DNA of 64,000 bases. It comes from Gaetbulibacter saemankumensis DSM 17032 (GTDB lineage Bacteria > Bacteroidota > Bacteroidia > Flavobacteriales > Flavobacteriaceae). This document shows, in pieces, positions 24,851 to 34,994 of this stretch (its first letter is position 1; each line of letters starts with the position of its first letter). The stretch is taken from the NCBI RefSeq assembly GCF_000425645.1, contig NZ_AUDV01000005.1, forward strand, positions 124,001 to 188,000, written 5' to 3'. Below the pieces are notes generated by a model. The model had not been told where the DNA came from. It searched no databases and saw only the letters and a list, made by a program, of their open reading frames with translations. Position numbers and translations under genes: made by a program.

Positions 24851-25915
24851 CTACAACATTGCAACCTTGCTTTGCAGTAAATAATCAGCTATAACCAGAG
24901 CAGCCATAGCTTCAACTATGGGAACCGCTCTTGGAACCACACATGGATCATGACGTCCTTTACCCTGCATCTGAACTACCTTACCTTCTTTATCGATGGT
25001 TTCGTACTTTTGAATTAAAGTTGCCACTGGTTTAAAGGCTACATTAAAATAAATATCCATACCATTGCTAATTCCTCCCTGAATACCTCCAGAATAATTA
25101 GTTTTCGTTGTACCATCGGTATTAAATGCGTCGTTATGTTCGCTACCAAACATAGTACTGCCTTCAAAGCCACTGCCATACTCAAAACCTTTAACAGCAT
25201 TAATAGACAGCATAGCTTTTCCTAATTCAGCATGTAATTTATCAAAGACAGGTTCTCCTAAACCTACGGGTACATTTTTTATCACACAGGTAACAATGCC
25301 TCCAACGGTATCTCCTTTTGAGCGAACTTCTTTAATGTAAGATTCCATTTTTTTAGCCATTTCGCTATCTGGACATCTTACTGGATTGGTTTCAGTAAGC
25401 CCCAAATTCAACTGATTATATGGTTTGTCTAGCTTTAAAGTTCCTACCCCAGACACATAAGCATCAACTTGAATACCTTTGAGCACTTGTTTAGCTACGG
25501 CTCCAGCAACGACGCGACAAGCGGTCTCTCTTGCCGAACTGCGACCACCTCCACGATAATCTCTAAAACCATATTTCTGATCGTAAACGTAATCGGCGTG
25601 ACTTGGACGATAGCTGTCTTTTATATGAGAGTAATCGTGAGATTTCTGATTCGTGTTTTCAATAACAAAACCTATAGAAGTCCCCGTTGTTTTTCCTTCA
25701 AAAATCCCTGAATGAAACTTCACGGTATCAGGCTCTTTACGTTGTGTCACAATTGCTGATTGCCCCGGTTTTCTTCTATTTAATTCGTTCTGTATTGCTT
25801 CTAAATCTAACTCAATACCAGATGGACAACCATCGATAACACCTCCCAATGCAGGTCCGTGTGACTCACCATATGTAGTTAAAGTAAACAGTTTTCCAAA
25901 AGAATTCCCAGCCAT
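24851..25915 (-). CDS. aroC: Chorismate synthase
   Basis: AroC converts EPSP to chorismate with reduced FMN, the last step of the shikimate pathway. The 354-residue protein has all family signatures: [64 protein letters not shown], the KGFEYGSGF segment, [11 protein letters not shown] and the closing [15 protein letters not shown]. Length is standard. It is alone, without other aro genes nearby. It diverges from the LpxH-like gene over 138 bases that hold a 13-base perfect inverted repeat. Confidence 0.97.
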   Translation of the reverse strand: MAGNSFGKLFTLTTYGESHGPALGGVIDGCPSGIELDLEAIQNELNRRKPGQSAIVTQRKEPDTVKFHSGIFEGKTTGTSIGFVIENTNQKSHDYSHIKDSYRPSHADYVYDQKYGFRDYRGGGRSSARETACRVVAGAVAKQVLKGIQVDAYVSGVGTLKLDKPYNQLNLGLTETNPVRCPDSEMAKKMESYIKEVRSKGDTVGGIVTCVIKNVPVGLGEPVFDKLHAELGKAMLSINAVKGFEYGSGFEGSTMFGSEHNDAFNTDGTTKTNYSGGIQGGISNGMDIYFNVAFKPVATLIQKYETIDKEGKVVQMQGKGRHDPCVVPRAVPIVEAMAALVIADYLLQSKVAML

Positions 25916-26018
25916 AAATAAAAATTTGTCGCTAAAGTAAATTTATTATTAGAGATATTAAAATGATTTTGAATAAAGCGCACTAAAATATCCCTGTTTT
26001 AAGTAACAATCATTTAAC

Positions 26019-26077
26019 AATACGCTTATAATTAAATAATTATTAAATAATCATTGAGTAATATTTATAAGCGTATT
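26019..26077. repeat. 13-base inverted repeat around tandem 10-base repeats, aroC / LpxH-like gap
   Basis: AATACGCTTATAA (26019-26031) is perfectly inverted as TTATAAGCGTATT (26065-26077). Inside the 33-base spacer, ATTAAATAAT occurs twice (26031-26040 and 26042-26051), an 11-base period equal to about one DNA turn. The second arm overlaps the 5' part of the LpxH-like reading frame. The design resembles a regulator-binding region more than a terminator, since no gene ends here. Confidence 0.65.
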
Positions 26078-26101
26078 TTACATTATCAAAATCAGAAATT
26101 T

Positions 26102-26941
26102 TTGAAAATTAAAAGAAAAATAGAAATTGCTGTTATCTCAGACGTACACTTAGGCACCTACGGATGTCACGCCAAACATTTATTAACTTACCTAAACAGC
26201 ATTGAGCCTAAAAAATTAATTCTTAATGGTGATATTATTGATGTTTGGCAATTTAGCAAGCGATATTTCCCGAAATCACATCTAAAGGTTATTAAAAAAA
26301 TTATGGATCTATCCGCTTGTGGTACCGAAATCATTTACATTACTGGAAACCATGATGAAATGCTTAGAAAATTTAGCGGCACTACTATTGGAAACATATC
26401 AATAGTTAATAAGTTGTCTTTAGAACTTGATGGTAAGAAGGCCTGGTTTTTTCATGGTGATGTTTTTGATGTCTCCATACAAAACGCTAAATGGTTAGCT
26501 AAGCTAGGTGGCTATGGTTATGATTTACTAACTTTGGTGAACCGCTTAATAAATTGGTATTTAGAACGTCGAGGAAAAGAACGTTATTCCCTGTCAAAAA
26601 AAGTGAAAAACGGCGTTAAAGGTGCAATAAAATATATCAATGATTTTGAGCGCATTATATCTGATATTGCCATTGAAAATGCTTACGACTATGTCATTTG
26701 TGGGCATATCCATCAACCTAAAATGGCATACTTCGAAAATAAGTTTGGTAAGACAATGTATTTAAATTCTGGTGATTGGGTTGAAAATTTCACAGCACTC
26801 GAATACCAATTTAAACGTTGGAAAATTTATAACTATAACAAAGATAAATTAGCGCCTTTTGTAATAGATGATGAATTCAACAATATGGAAATAAAAGAAT
26901 TAATAGCCGCCATAACCATTATTGATAGACATAGTAAATAA
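26102..26941 (+). CDS. LpxH-like metallophosphoesterase (UDP-2,3-diacylglucosamine diphosphatase family)
   Basis: This calcineurin-type phosphoesterase is of the group annotated as UDP-2,3-diacylglucosamine hydrolase, a lipid A step. Metal ligands are all present: SDVHLG, NGDIIDVWQF, TGNHDEM, FFHGDVFD and GHIHQPKM. No ATG lies upstream of the first motif. Two TTG codons are in frame: 26054 (adding 16 residues) and 26102 (MKIKRKIEIAVISDVHLG). I prefer 26102 because it gives the compact N-terminus usual for the family and lies past the inverted repeat at 26019-26077. The region after SLSKKVKNGVKGAIKYI is typical of the flavobacterial branch. Its stop is three bases from the convergent dehydrogenase stop. 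Confidence 0.85.
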   Translation: MKIKRKIEIAVISDVHLGTYGCHAKHLLTYLNSIEPKKLILNGDIIDVWQFSKRYFPKSHLKVIKKIMDLSACGTEIIYITGNHDEMLRKFSGTTIGNISIVNKLSLELDGKKAWFFHGDVFDVSIQNAKWLAKLGGYGYDLLTLVNRLINWYLERRGKERYSLSKKVKNGVKGAIKYINDFERIISDIAIENAYDYVICGHIHQPKMAYFENKFGKTMYLNSGDWVENFTALEYQFKRWKIYNYNKDKLAPFVIDDEFNNMEIKELIAAITIIDRHSK

Positions 26942-26944
26942 CAA

Positions 26945-29866
26945 TTACAATAAAGCTTCTCTTAAAATTGTTACTGGATGTTTTGAATGTCTTCTTGTAC
27001 CATCTTTTATCTGATGTCTACAACTCGTACCGTTCGCCGATATTTCGACATCACTTGAAGTGTTTCGAATCGCAGGAAACAAGGTTTGCTCTCCAATACT
27101 CATACTAACCTCATAATGTTCCTTTTCATAACCAAAACTCCCTGCCATGCCGCAGCAACCACTTGGAATAATTGTTACTTTATAATTTTCTGGAAGATTT
27201 AAAACATCGAAGCTACAAGATTGATTACTTAATGATTTTTGATGGCAATGTCCGTGGAATTTTATGGTTTTATATTCTTTTGTAAATTGAGAAGGCTTGA
27301 TATTCCCCAATCGTATTTCTTGTTGTAAAAACTCCTCAATTAAATATGAATTTTGAGAAATATTTAATGCCGAATTTTTATCATCTGCTAATTTCAAATA
27401 TTCATCTCTAAAGGTTAAAACAGCTGAAGGCTCTATTCCGATTAATGGATTCTCGGCAGAAATTAAGTCTTTAAATATGTCAATGTTTTTATTTGCACAT
27501 TTTTTAGCTTGTTTTAATAACCCTTTAGAAATAAATGCGCGTCCCGATTCATCATGTTTAACAAGGCGAACATCATAATTCAACCCTAACAACAAGTTAA
27601 TGGCATCTTCACCAATAGAAGCGTCTAAATGATTTGTAAATTCATCATTAAACAAATAAACTGTTTTAATAAAAATACTATTATTAAACTTATTTTTAAT
27701 ACTTTGAAATATTTTAATTAAACTTTTACTTGAAATCAAAGGCAAACTCCTTTTAGTTGCAATACCTGTCATTTTTTTTAATGTTTTTGAGGTCATTGCA
27801 TTACTAAACATAAAATTCACTACACCAGGTGTTATACTTCCCACATGGTTAATTAGGTTATTATAAGCCATAATTTTATTCCTCATGGAAACGCCATTAG
27901 CTTTCTGATATTGATATTGAAATTCTGCTTTTAAACTTGCCACATCCACACTACTTGGGCATTCAGTTGCGCAGGCCTTACAACTTAAACATAAATCGAA
28001 CACCTGCTTTAATTCTTTGTGATTGAATTTATTTTTTTTCTCCGAATTAGTTAAAAATTCTCGTAATGCATTCGCTCGTGCCCTTGTAGTATCTTTTTCA
28101 TTTCGCGTTGCCCGATAACTAGGACACATAACCCCTCCAAATTGAGTTGATTTTCTACAGTCACCTGAACCGTTACATTTCTCCGCTTCTCTTAAAATCC
28201 CTTGAGATGCAGAAAAATCCATAAGCGTTGTAATTTCTGGTTCTATCCTGTCTGGGACATATCGTAAACTTTCGTCCATAGGTAAAGCATCCACTATCTT
28301 TCCGGGATTGAAAATATTATGTGGATCGAAAGCATATTTTAAGCGATTTAATATGTCGTAATTCCGTTTTCCAATCATAAATGAAATAAACTCTGCCCTA
28401 ACAATTCCATCGCCATGTTCACCACTCATAGCTCCCTGATACTTCTTAACCAAATGAGCAACATCAGTTGTTATCTTCCTGAATAAGGCAACATCTTCCG
28501 ATTTTTTCAAATTTAATACTGGCCTTAGATGTAATTCACCAGCACCAGCATGTGCATAATAAATAGCCTCCTGATTGTAATCGGACATCAATTTTGTAAA
28601 TTCAGAAATATAGGCTGATAAATCTGGCAATGCTACGGCAGTATCCTCGATACATGCAGCAGATTTTTTGTCTCCTATAATATTACCCAGCAACCCCAGA
28701 CCTGCGCTACGCAAGTTATTCGCCTTATTAATGTCTTCATTTAATAATAGTGGATACGCATAAGATAAACCGGATTTTACTATATCTTCTATTAGGGTTG
28801 CAGCCAATGAATTTACCTCGTATTGAGTATCTGCCTTAACTTCGCACATCAATATAGCTTTAGGATCACCAATAATAAAACTTCTATTTTCCTGCTGCGT
28901 TTTATTCTGTTTCGTGCAATCCAAAATTGTTTTATCCATCATTTCACAGGTGTACAAATTGTGTTTCATGACTAATTCTACGGCATTTAAACACGACTCA
29001 ATACTTTCAAAATGTGCAGCCACCATAATACTCTCTTGTGGAGGCAGTTTATCAAGTTTTAAGGTTATTTGGGTAGTAAATGCTAAGGTTCCTTCGCTCC
29101 CCGACAGCAGTTTACACATATTAAAAGGTGTTTCGCCATTTGAAAACACCTGTGATTTTATTAATTCATCAATGGCATACCCAGTATTTCTTCGATGTAT
29201 TTCAGGTTTAGGATACTGTTTATCAATTTCCTTTTGGACCTCTGACGATTGAAGTTCTGCATAAATACATTTATAAATTTCACCTTCTAAATCACCTTGC
29301 TTCGTTTTTTCATGAAAGTCTTCAGGGCTAATTGCTTTAAAAACAACTTCACTCCCATTACTTAAAATAACTTGCATTTCTACAAGTTTATCACGTGTAA
29401 CCCCGTACTGAATAGAGGTTGTTCCAGATGAATTATTCCCAACCATGCCTCCTATCATACATCTATTGGATGTTGATGTATTGGGACTAAAAAATAGTCC
29501 AAAGGGTTTTAAGTAATTATTCAGTTCGTCACGAACCACACCAGGTTGAACTGTTATTGTTTTTTCTTCTTCATTAAAATCAATAATTTCTGTGAAATAT
29601 TTTGAAACATCTACAATAATCCCATCACCAACACATTGTCCCGCTAATGATGTACCTGCCGTTCTTGGCACTAAAGAGGTTTTGTGCTTAGTAGAAAAAG
29701 CTATCAATTTCTTTAAATCATCACTATTTTTTGGATAAGCCACAGCCAAAGGAAGTTTCCTATACACCGACGCATCGGTAGCATAAATGGATTTTATTAA
29801 ATCATCGAAATATAATTCTCCTGATAGCTCACCGCTTAATTGTTGTAAATGAATATTTTCCACCAT
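26945..29866 (-). CDS. Large FAD-linked oxidase with Fe-S and CCG domains (D-lactate/glycolate dehydrogenase-like)
   Basis: This 973-residue cytosolic or membrane-peripheral flavoprotein has three parts. An FAD-binding PCMH domain comes first (about 20-260: SLVPRTAGTSLAGQ, GMVGNNSSGTTSIQYG). An FAD-oxidase C-terminal domain follows (about 260-530: GEHGDGIVRAEF). Then an iron-sulfur/CCG half (about 540-973) carries CNGSGDCR, the cluster motif CLSCKACATECPSSVD and the CCG pattern SGCCGMAGSFGYE. The layout is that of D-2-hydroxyacid dehydrogenases in which GlcD-, GlcE/F-like parts are fused in one chain. The likely substrate is D-lactate or a related 2-hydroxyacid, with electrons going to quinone. 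No lactate permease is adjacent. Confidence 0.9.
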   Translation of the reverse strand: MVENIHLQQLSGELSGELYFDDLIKSIYATDASVYRKLPLAVAYPKNSDDLKKLIAFSTKHKTSLVPRTAGTSLAGQCVGDGIIVDVSKYFTEIIDFNEEEKTITVQPGVVRDELNNYLKPFGLFFSPNTSTSNRCMIGGMVGNNSSGTTSIQYGVTRDKLVEMQVILSNGSEVVFKAISPEDFHEKTKQGDLEGEIYKCIYAELQSSEVQKEIDKQYPKPEIHRRNTGYAIDELIKSQVFSNGETPFNMCKLLSGSEGTLAFTTQITLKLDKLPPQESIMVAAHFESIESCLNAVELVMKHNLYTCEMMDKTILDCTKQNKTQQENRSFIIGDPKAILMCEVKADTQYEVNSLAATLIEDIVKSGLSYAYPLLLNEDINKANNLRSAGLGLLGNIIGDKKSAACIEDTAVALPDLSAYISEFTKLMSDYNQEAIYYAHAGAGELHLRPVLNLKKSEDVALFRKITTDVAHLVKKYQGAMSGEHGDGIVRAEFISFMIGKRNYDILNRLKYAFDPHNIFNPGKIVDALPMDESLRYVPDRIEPEITTLMDFSASQGILREAEKCNGSGDCRKSTQFGGVMCPSYRATRNEKDTTRARANALREFLTNSEKKNKFNHKELKQVFDLCLSCKACATECPSSVDVASLKAEFQYQYQKANGVSMRNKIMAYNNLINHVGSITPGVVNFMFSNAMTSKTLKKMTGIATKRSLPLISSKSLIKIFQSIKNKFNNSIFIKTVYLFNDEFTNHLDASIGEDAINLLLGLNYDVRLVKHDESGRAFISKGLLKQAKKCANKNIDIFKDLISAENPLIGIEPSAVLTFRDEYLKLADDKNSALNISQNSYLIEEFLQQEIRLGNIKPSQFTKEYKTIKFHGHCHQKSLSNQSCSFDVLNLPENYKVTIIPSGCCGMAGSFGYEKEHYEVSMSIGEQTLFPAIRNTSSDVEISANGTSCRHQIKDGTRRHSKHPVTILREALL

Positions 29867-29927
29867 TACCTAAATAAAATTGTTAATAATTCTATTGAAT
29901 GTTTAAAAATAAACACATTTTTGGTGT

Positions 29928-29935
29928 TATTTTTG
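29928..29935 (+). promoter_or_regulatory. -7 box upstream of the beta-barrel-like gene
   Basis: TATTTTTG fits TAnnTTTG exactly, 85 bases before ATG 30020. The implied leader of about 75 bases is AT-rich. No clear -33 TTG is visible at the right distance. Confidence 0.4.
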
Positions 29936-30019
29936 TTTGACCAATGAATATTAAAAAAATATGATCTTTTTTTTTAAAAGTATCGTAAATATGAACAAGT
30001 ACACAAAAACTTACACTTT

Positions 30020-30517
30020 ATGAAAAAACTTTTTTTATTTGCAATTACAGTATTAGGATTTGCTTTAACATCAAATGCTCAAGAAATCTCTAAAAACGCC
30101 ATTGGTTTAAGATTAGGCGATAGCGATGGATTTGGAGCTGAAATCTCTTACCAACATGCTTTAAGCACAGCTAATCGCTTAGAAGTGGATTTAGGATGGC
30201 GAGATGGTAACAACTTTGATGGATTTAAATTAACCGGTTTATACCAATGGGTATTTCCACTAGATGGCAGTTTTAACTGGTATGTTGGTGCTGGTGGTGG
30301 ATTTGGGTCTTTCAATTATGACAGCTCAACAGATCCTAGTAAAGATTATAGCGATACATTCGTTTTTGCTGCAGGAGACATTGGTATTGAATACAACTTC
30401 GATATCCCGCTATTAATATCCTTAGATTTTAGACCAGAACTTGGTTTTGGTAATAGCACTTACAATAACAATGATTTAGATTTCGATATAGCATTAGGTA
30501 TTCGCTACCAATTCTAA
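30020..30517 (+). CDS. Small secreted beta-barrel-like outer-membrane protein
   Basis: This 165-residue protein has a clear signal peptide (MKKLFLFAITVLGFALTSNAQ). The mature part is made of alternating short strands with aromatic girdles: NAIGLRLG, GAEISYQHAL, RLEVDLGWRDG, FKLTGLYQWVFPL, WYVGAGGGFGSF and GIEYNFDIPLLISLDFRPELGFG. It ends in LGIRYQF with the C-terminal Phe that outer-membrane barrels use for BAM recognition. This is the size of an eight-stranded barrel. No specific family is recognised. It is monocistronic with a strong terminator. Confidence 0.8.
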   Translation: MKKLFLFAITVLGFALTSNAQEISKNAIGLRLGDSDGFGAEISYQHALSTANRLEVDLGWRDGNNFDGFKLTGLYQWVFPLDGSFNWYVGAGGGFGSFNYDSSTDPSKDYSDTFVFAAGDIGIEYNFDIPLLISLDFRPELGFGNSTYNNNDLDFDIALGIRYQF

Positions 30518-30537
30518 TTCGAAATAAATATATTATT

Positions 30538-30566
30538 AAAAGCACCTCTAAGGTGCTTTTTTTATT
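30538..30566 (+). terminator. Rho-independent terminator after the beta-barrel-like gene
   Basis: AAAGCACCT (30539-30547) pairs perfectly with AGGTGCTTT (30551-30559) around CTA, followed by TTTTATTT. It starts 22 bases past the stop codon. Confidence 0.9.
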
Positions 30567-30614
30567 TAAAGTAAATCCTAAATCTAGGATGAAGAGATAT
30601 GAAACCTAAAAAAA

Positions 30615-30658
30615 TAAGAAAGAAAAATGCTAATTGAACATCCAGTCTGGATAGCATT
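30615..30658 (-). terminator. Probable terminator of the GH3-bshA unit
   Basis: Read on the minus strand, AATGCT and ATCCAG pair with CTGGAT and, after an eight-base bulge, AGCATT (plus positions 30626-30658). A T-rich tract (TTTTTCTTTCTTATTTTTTT-like) follows. It lies about 50-85 bases beyond the bshA stop. The stem is interrupted, so support is moderate. Confidence 0.55.
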
Positions 30659-30710
30659 CATTATTTATTTGATTCTGATAATAATTAATTTCAACGAACT
30701 ACAAGTAAAA

Positions 30711-31847
30711 TTAACTCACCACGCATTTTGCTAATGTATCTTGATAGATGGCTTCATATTGCGGTACTATTTTATGCAAATCGAATTTTAATGATTCTTT
30801 ACGTGCGTTGTCTTTAAAACTTCTAAGTCGATTATCATCACTCAGAATATGTATAGCATTTTTTGTCATGTCTTCAATATCTCCAACATCACTCAAATAT
30901 CCTGATACACCTTGTATATTAACCTCAGGTAGACCACCTGTATTACTTGAAATTACAGGAGTTCCCGAGGCCATCGCTTCTAATGCCGCCAATCCAAAGC
31001 TTTCAGATTCTGAGGGTAATATAAACAAATCACTATAACTTAAAATTTTATCTATTTCATTACTTTTTCCGAAGAAAATAACTTTATCCATAATCCCGAG
31101 CTCCTGACATTGCATTTCAATGTGCTCTCGTTCCGGTCCTTCTCCCACCAACATTAACTTTGCAGGCATTACTTTTTGTATGTTATAAAACACCTTTATT
31201 ACATCCTGAACCCGCTTTACGGCACGCAGGTTGCTAATGTGCGTTATAATCTTTTCATGATCTTGTGCTAACATACCCCGTCTACAACCTTCAAAACCTT
31301 CATGATATTTATCTAAATCGATAAAATTAGGAACCACATGTATATCATTTTCTATATTAAAAAGTCGTAAGGTATCATCTTTTAAACTTTGTGAAACCGC
31401 TGTAACCGCATCAGATTTATTGATACTAAAAGTTACCGCAGGCCTGTAAAACGGATGACTACCCACTAACGTAATATCGGTGCCATGTAAAGTGGTAACT
31501 ATAGGCACATATATATCATTCTCTAACAACATTTTCTTTGCCATATATGCTGCGTAAGCATGTGGAATAGCATAATGCACATGTAAAATTTCAATTTTAT
31601 GAAGTTTCACCATATCGACTAACTTACTTGATAGAGCTAATTCGTATGGTTGATAATGAAATAGTGGATATTCAGGCACATTCACTTCATGATAATGTAC
31701 ATTATTACTTATTAACTCTAACCGAACTGGTTGATTATAAGTGATAAAATGAATTTCGTGTCCTCGTTTTGAAAGTTCCAAACCTAATTCAGTAGCCACA
31801 ACCCCACTACCTCCAAATGTTGGGTAGCATACAATTCCTATTTTCAT
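30711..31847 (-). CDS. bshA: N-acetyl-alpha-D-glucosaminyl L-malate synthase (bacillithiol biosynthesis)
   Basis: BshA joins UDP-GlcNAc to L-malate, the first step of bacillithiol synthesis. The 378-residue GT4 glycosyltransferase starts MKIGIVCYPTFGGSGVVATELG, the diagnostic BshA N-terminus. It continues with HVHYAIPHAYAAYMAK, TLHGTDITLVGSHP and VPNFIDLDKYH. The nucleotide-sugar site SESFGLAALEAMASGTPVISSNTGGLPE is intact. Length is standard. It follows the GH3/serine-hydrolase gene by 30 bases on the same strand, so the two probably share a transcript. bshB and bshC are not in the window. Confidence 0.95.
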   Translation of the reverse strand: MKIGIVCYPTFGGSGVVATELGLELSKRGHEIHFITYNQPVRLELISNNVHYHEVNVPEYPLFHYQPYELALSSKLVDMVKLHKIEILHVHYAIPHAYAAYMAKKMLLENDIYVPIVTTLHGTDITLVGSHPFYRPAVTFSINKSDAVTAVSQSLKDDTLRLFNIENDIHVVPNFIDLDKYHEGFEGCRRGMLAQDHEKIITHISNLRAVKRVQDVIKVFYNIQKVMPAKLMLVGEGPEREHIEMQCQELGIMDKVIFFGKSNEIDKILSYSDLFILPSESESFGLAALEAMASGTPVISSNTGGLPEVNIQGVSGYLSDVGDIEDMTKNAIHILSDDNRLRSFKDNARKESLKFDLHKIVPQYEAIYQDTLAKCVVS

Positions 31848-31877
31848 GCGCTTTTTTGTCTTTTCTACAAATTTAAA

Positions 31878-34796
31878 TTAATCGATTATAGCTTCGTAAA
31901 TAATTTCCTGGATATTGGTTCGAATATTCTCCTTTAACAATAAATTATGATCTGAATTGGGATACGTACGATTCGCCAAAAAAACATACACAATTTCCTC
32001 CTCCGGATCTGCCCAGGCATAGGTTCCTGTAAAACCTGAATGCCCAAAACTAGTTAACGACACGCACCCACAGGTAGGGCCATCACCTTCCAGTTGAGGC
32101 TTATCAAAACCTACACCGCGTCTATTATCGGCATCACAGTAATAGCAGGTATTAAATTTATCAATGGTTTCTGCTTTTAAGTAACGCTTACCTCCGTAAA
32201 AACCCTTCTGTAAATACATTTGCATAATTTTAGCAACATCGTTGGCATTACTAAAAATACCGGCATGACCACCTATACCATTCTGCATAGCAGCCCCCAT
32301 GTCATGTACATAGCCATGTACTTCTTGAAAACGATAATAGTTATCTATTTCAGTTGGTATGATTTTTTTACTGCTAATTTTATAATACGGATTATACATG
32401 GTATAGTTTGCCCCGAGAGACTCGTAAAAATGACTTTGAACCAATTGTTCTAAAGTTCTGTCGTAATACTCTTCTAAAAATTTCTTTAGAATATAATAAG
32501 GGAAATCACTGTAACGGTATTTTAGATTTTCCAGTAATTCCGAATCTCTTATAACCTTCTGAATTGTATCTGGATAATCATAGCGCAAATACATATTTTT
32601 AGACACTTCAATATTAAATTCATCGGTTTTCACAGACCGATAATAGGCTTCACTAGGTTTTTTTGTAACTGAATCCAACGTGTGATAGTAAAAAGGCTCC
32701 CATGGGCGCAATCTAGCGTAATGAGAAAGCATTTCCCGAATGGTAATATTTTCTTTATTAGAACCTTTATATTCCGGTAAAATATCGGCAAGTGTCGTAT
32801 CCAAACTCATTTCGCCTTTTTCCTCAAGTTCCATAACCAAAGGTAAAGTGGCTAAAATTTTGGTAAGTGAAGCGACATCATAAATATCATCATACTTCAC
32901 AATTTCTTTACCCTCATAGGTATGCTTTCCAAAGTTTTTATTATAAACAACCTTGCCTTTTCTGGCGATAAGCAATTGAATCCCTGGTGTCATTTCGCGT
33001 CTTACGGCACTCAATGCAATAGAATCAATACCTTTTAAAATGTTAGAATCAAGTCCTACATGTTCTGGTAACGCATAACCCAACCTCTTTAATCCATTAT
33101 TCTCCACTCCTTCACCTACTTTAAAATAGGTGCCAATCGAAACTGGTAGCTCCCCCATCGATGGTATAGCTCCAAAAAGCACCTGTGCCGATTTCTCCTG
33201 AGCTATAATGCTATTTTGATAACTAACAACAATACTTTTAATGTTATCTATTGATTTTAATTTAGAAAGCGCATATGGTTTCACAAAAACATCTAACACC
33301 ACATCATGCGTTTTAGCAATTTCATCAATCCACAATAACTCATCCTCACTAAACTCATAACTTTTCCACGGATTCGCATTAGAACGATGAAAACCAATAA
33401 TAACAGTATTGTAATCATGTAATTTAGCCTGCAACTCCTCTAGAGTTTCTCCAGTTATCTGATGTACTTTGGTGTATTTCTTTAAAGCAGTAAAAAAGTC
33501 TGAACCACTATCGTCACCCAGCGGTACATAAGCAAATGTTCTTTTTTCTAGTTCACGAAATGGAACAAGATCTTCAGTGTTCTTTACCACAGTAATGGCA
33601 TTTTCTAGCAAGGTTTCATACAACAAATCATCTTCAACCCTATTTAAATCGGAAACCAAATTTTTAATTGAAACAGCCTTGTAGTTGTTTAACCCAACTT
33701 TATACTTAGCCATTAATATCTTCTTTACTGAGTGTGCCAAACGTGTCTCCGTAATTTCAGATCGTATATAGGCATCCATAAATTTTGAAATTCCAAATGG
33801 AACATCTTCAGACATTAGCATTACATCATTTCCTGCCTTAAAAGCCGCCAAATCGATATCACCAGACTCACTAAAATTAGAAGCTCCTTTCATGGTTAAA
33901 GCATCTGTGAAAATTAAGCCTTTAAACCCTAATCTTTCTTGCAAAATATCAGTTACAATAAATTTTGAAAGGGACGAAGGATATCCTTCACGCGACTCTA
34001 AACTAGGTACATTGAGATGAGCTACCATAACACTGGATAAGCCTTTATCTATAAGCTTTTTATACGGATATAGTTCTATGCTATCAATGCGTTCTTTGGA
34101 GAAATTTACTGTTGGCAATGTTTTATGAGAGTCCTGATCTGTATCACCATGACCTGGAAAATGTTTTGCATTTGCCAAAACACCAGCATTCTGCATCCCT
34201 TTCATAAAAGCTAGTGCTTTTTCGGTAACATTCTCTTTATTTTCCCCAAACGAACGATTTCCTATTATAGGATTATCAGGATTGGTATTGATATCAACCA
34301 CTGGAGCAAAATTAAAATGCACTCCTAAACGCTTACAGTGCTCTCCTATTTGTCTTCCCGTCTGTTCAACCAAATCATTATCTTTAATCGCGCCCAATGT
34401 CATATTCCATGGAAAGGCATAAGTAGAATCCAATCGCATGCTCAGTCCCCATTCCGCATCCATACCAATTAACATCGGAACCCGCGACATAGCCTGAAGT
34501 TCATTGTTTAATTTTGCTTGACGTACTGGCCCCCCGTTTGAATAGATTATTCCGCCAATATGATGATTTTTTACCAGGTTCTCTATTTTTTTCTTTGAAG
34601 CTTCATCCTGATTAGACATGACTTGTACCATATACAACTGACCAATTTTTTCAAGCAAGGTCATATTGTTATATACGCTATCTACCCATTTCTTCTGAGC
34701 TTCAGCATCAGGCGCTAATAAAGGATTTACAGAACTTTGTGCTGAAGAAATAATATTTATAAATAGGAAAAATGATAAAGTTAAGATTTGACGCAT
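31878..34796 (-). CDS. GH3 beta-N-acetylglucosaminidase fused to a serine beta-lactamase-like hydrolase
   Basis: This 972-residue exported protein (signal peptide ending ISSAQ) has two enzymes. Residues about 35-380 form a GH3 (NagZ-type) domain with the His/Asp loop KHFPGHGDTDQDSH (211-224) and nucleophile Asp298 (FTDALTMKGA). An intermediate GH3 C-terminal-like domain follows (about 390-560). Residues about 585-970 form a beta-lactamase/DD-peptidase-like domain with SLTK (Ser643, Lys646), a YSD motif (762-764) in the YxN position, and GHSGFTGT. The pairing suggests peptidoglycan or muropeptide turnover in the periplasm. The fusion is known in Bacteroidota. All key residues look intact. It precedes bshA by 30 bases. 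Confidence 0.93.
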   Translation of the reverse strand: MRQILTLSFFLFINIISSAQSSVNPLLAPDAEAQKKWVDSVYNNMTLLEKIGQLYMVQVMSNQDEASKKKIENLVKNHHIGGIIYSNGGPVRQAKLNNELQAMSRVPMLIGMDAEWGLSMRLDSTYAFPWNMTLGAIKDNDLVEQTGRQIGEHCKRLGVHFNFAPVVDINTNPDNPIIGNRSFGENKENVTEKALAFMKGMQNAGVLANAKHFPGHGDTDQDSHKTLPTVNFSKERIDSIELYPYKKLIDKGLSSVMVAHLNVPSLESREGYPSSLSKFIVTDILQERLGFKGLIFTDALTMKGASNFSESGDIDLAAFKAGNDVMLMSEDVPFGISKFMDAYIRSEITETRLAHSVKKILMAKYKVGLNNYKAVSIKNLVSDLNRVEDDLLYETLLENAITVVKNTEDLVPFRELEKRTFAYVPLGDDSGSDFFTALKKYTKVHQITGETLEELQAKLHDYNTVIIGFHRSNANPWKSYEFSEDELLWIDEIAKTHDVVLDVFVKPYALSKLKSIDNIKSIVVSYQNSIIAQEKSAQVLFGAIPSMGELPVSIGTYFKVGEGVENNGLKRLGYALPEHVGLDSNILKGIDSIALSAVRREMTPGIQLLIARKGKVVYNKNFGKHTYEGKEIVKYDDIYDVASLTKILATLPLVMELEEKGEMSLDTTLADILPEYKGSNKENITIREMLSHYARLRPWEPFYYHTLDSVTKKPSEAYYRSVKTDEFNIEVSKNMYLRYDYPDTIQKVIRDSELLENLKYRYSDFPYYILKKFLEEYYDRTLEQLVQSHFYESLGANYTMYNPYYKISSKKIIPTEIDNYYRFQEVHGYVHDMGAAMQNGIGGHAGIFSNANDVAKIMQMYLQKGFYGGKRYLKAETIDKFNTCYYCDADNRRGVGFDKPQLEGDGPTCGCVSLTSFGHSGFTGTYAWADPEEEIVYVFLANRTYPNSDHNLLLKENIRTNIQEIIYEAIID

Positions 34797-34994
34797 AAAA
34801 CGGATTAATTAGGTATTCTTTACATACTAATAACCGTGCCAAATTAACACTTTTAATAGGAAAATAGAAGTATTTTAATATAGAATTACAAAAACAGTTA
34901 ATCCATTACAAGCTTAATTCCAGCAGACAATATATTTGCCTTTAACCCTCTATTACATGTGTAATTATTACACTTTAAATTCTCACTTTTTATT

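Noticed and set aside
31878-34796. Frameshift joining two genes (GH3 and beta-lactamase)
   Set aside because: The frame is continuous, both catalytic sets are intact, and this fusion is known in Bacteroidota.
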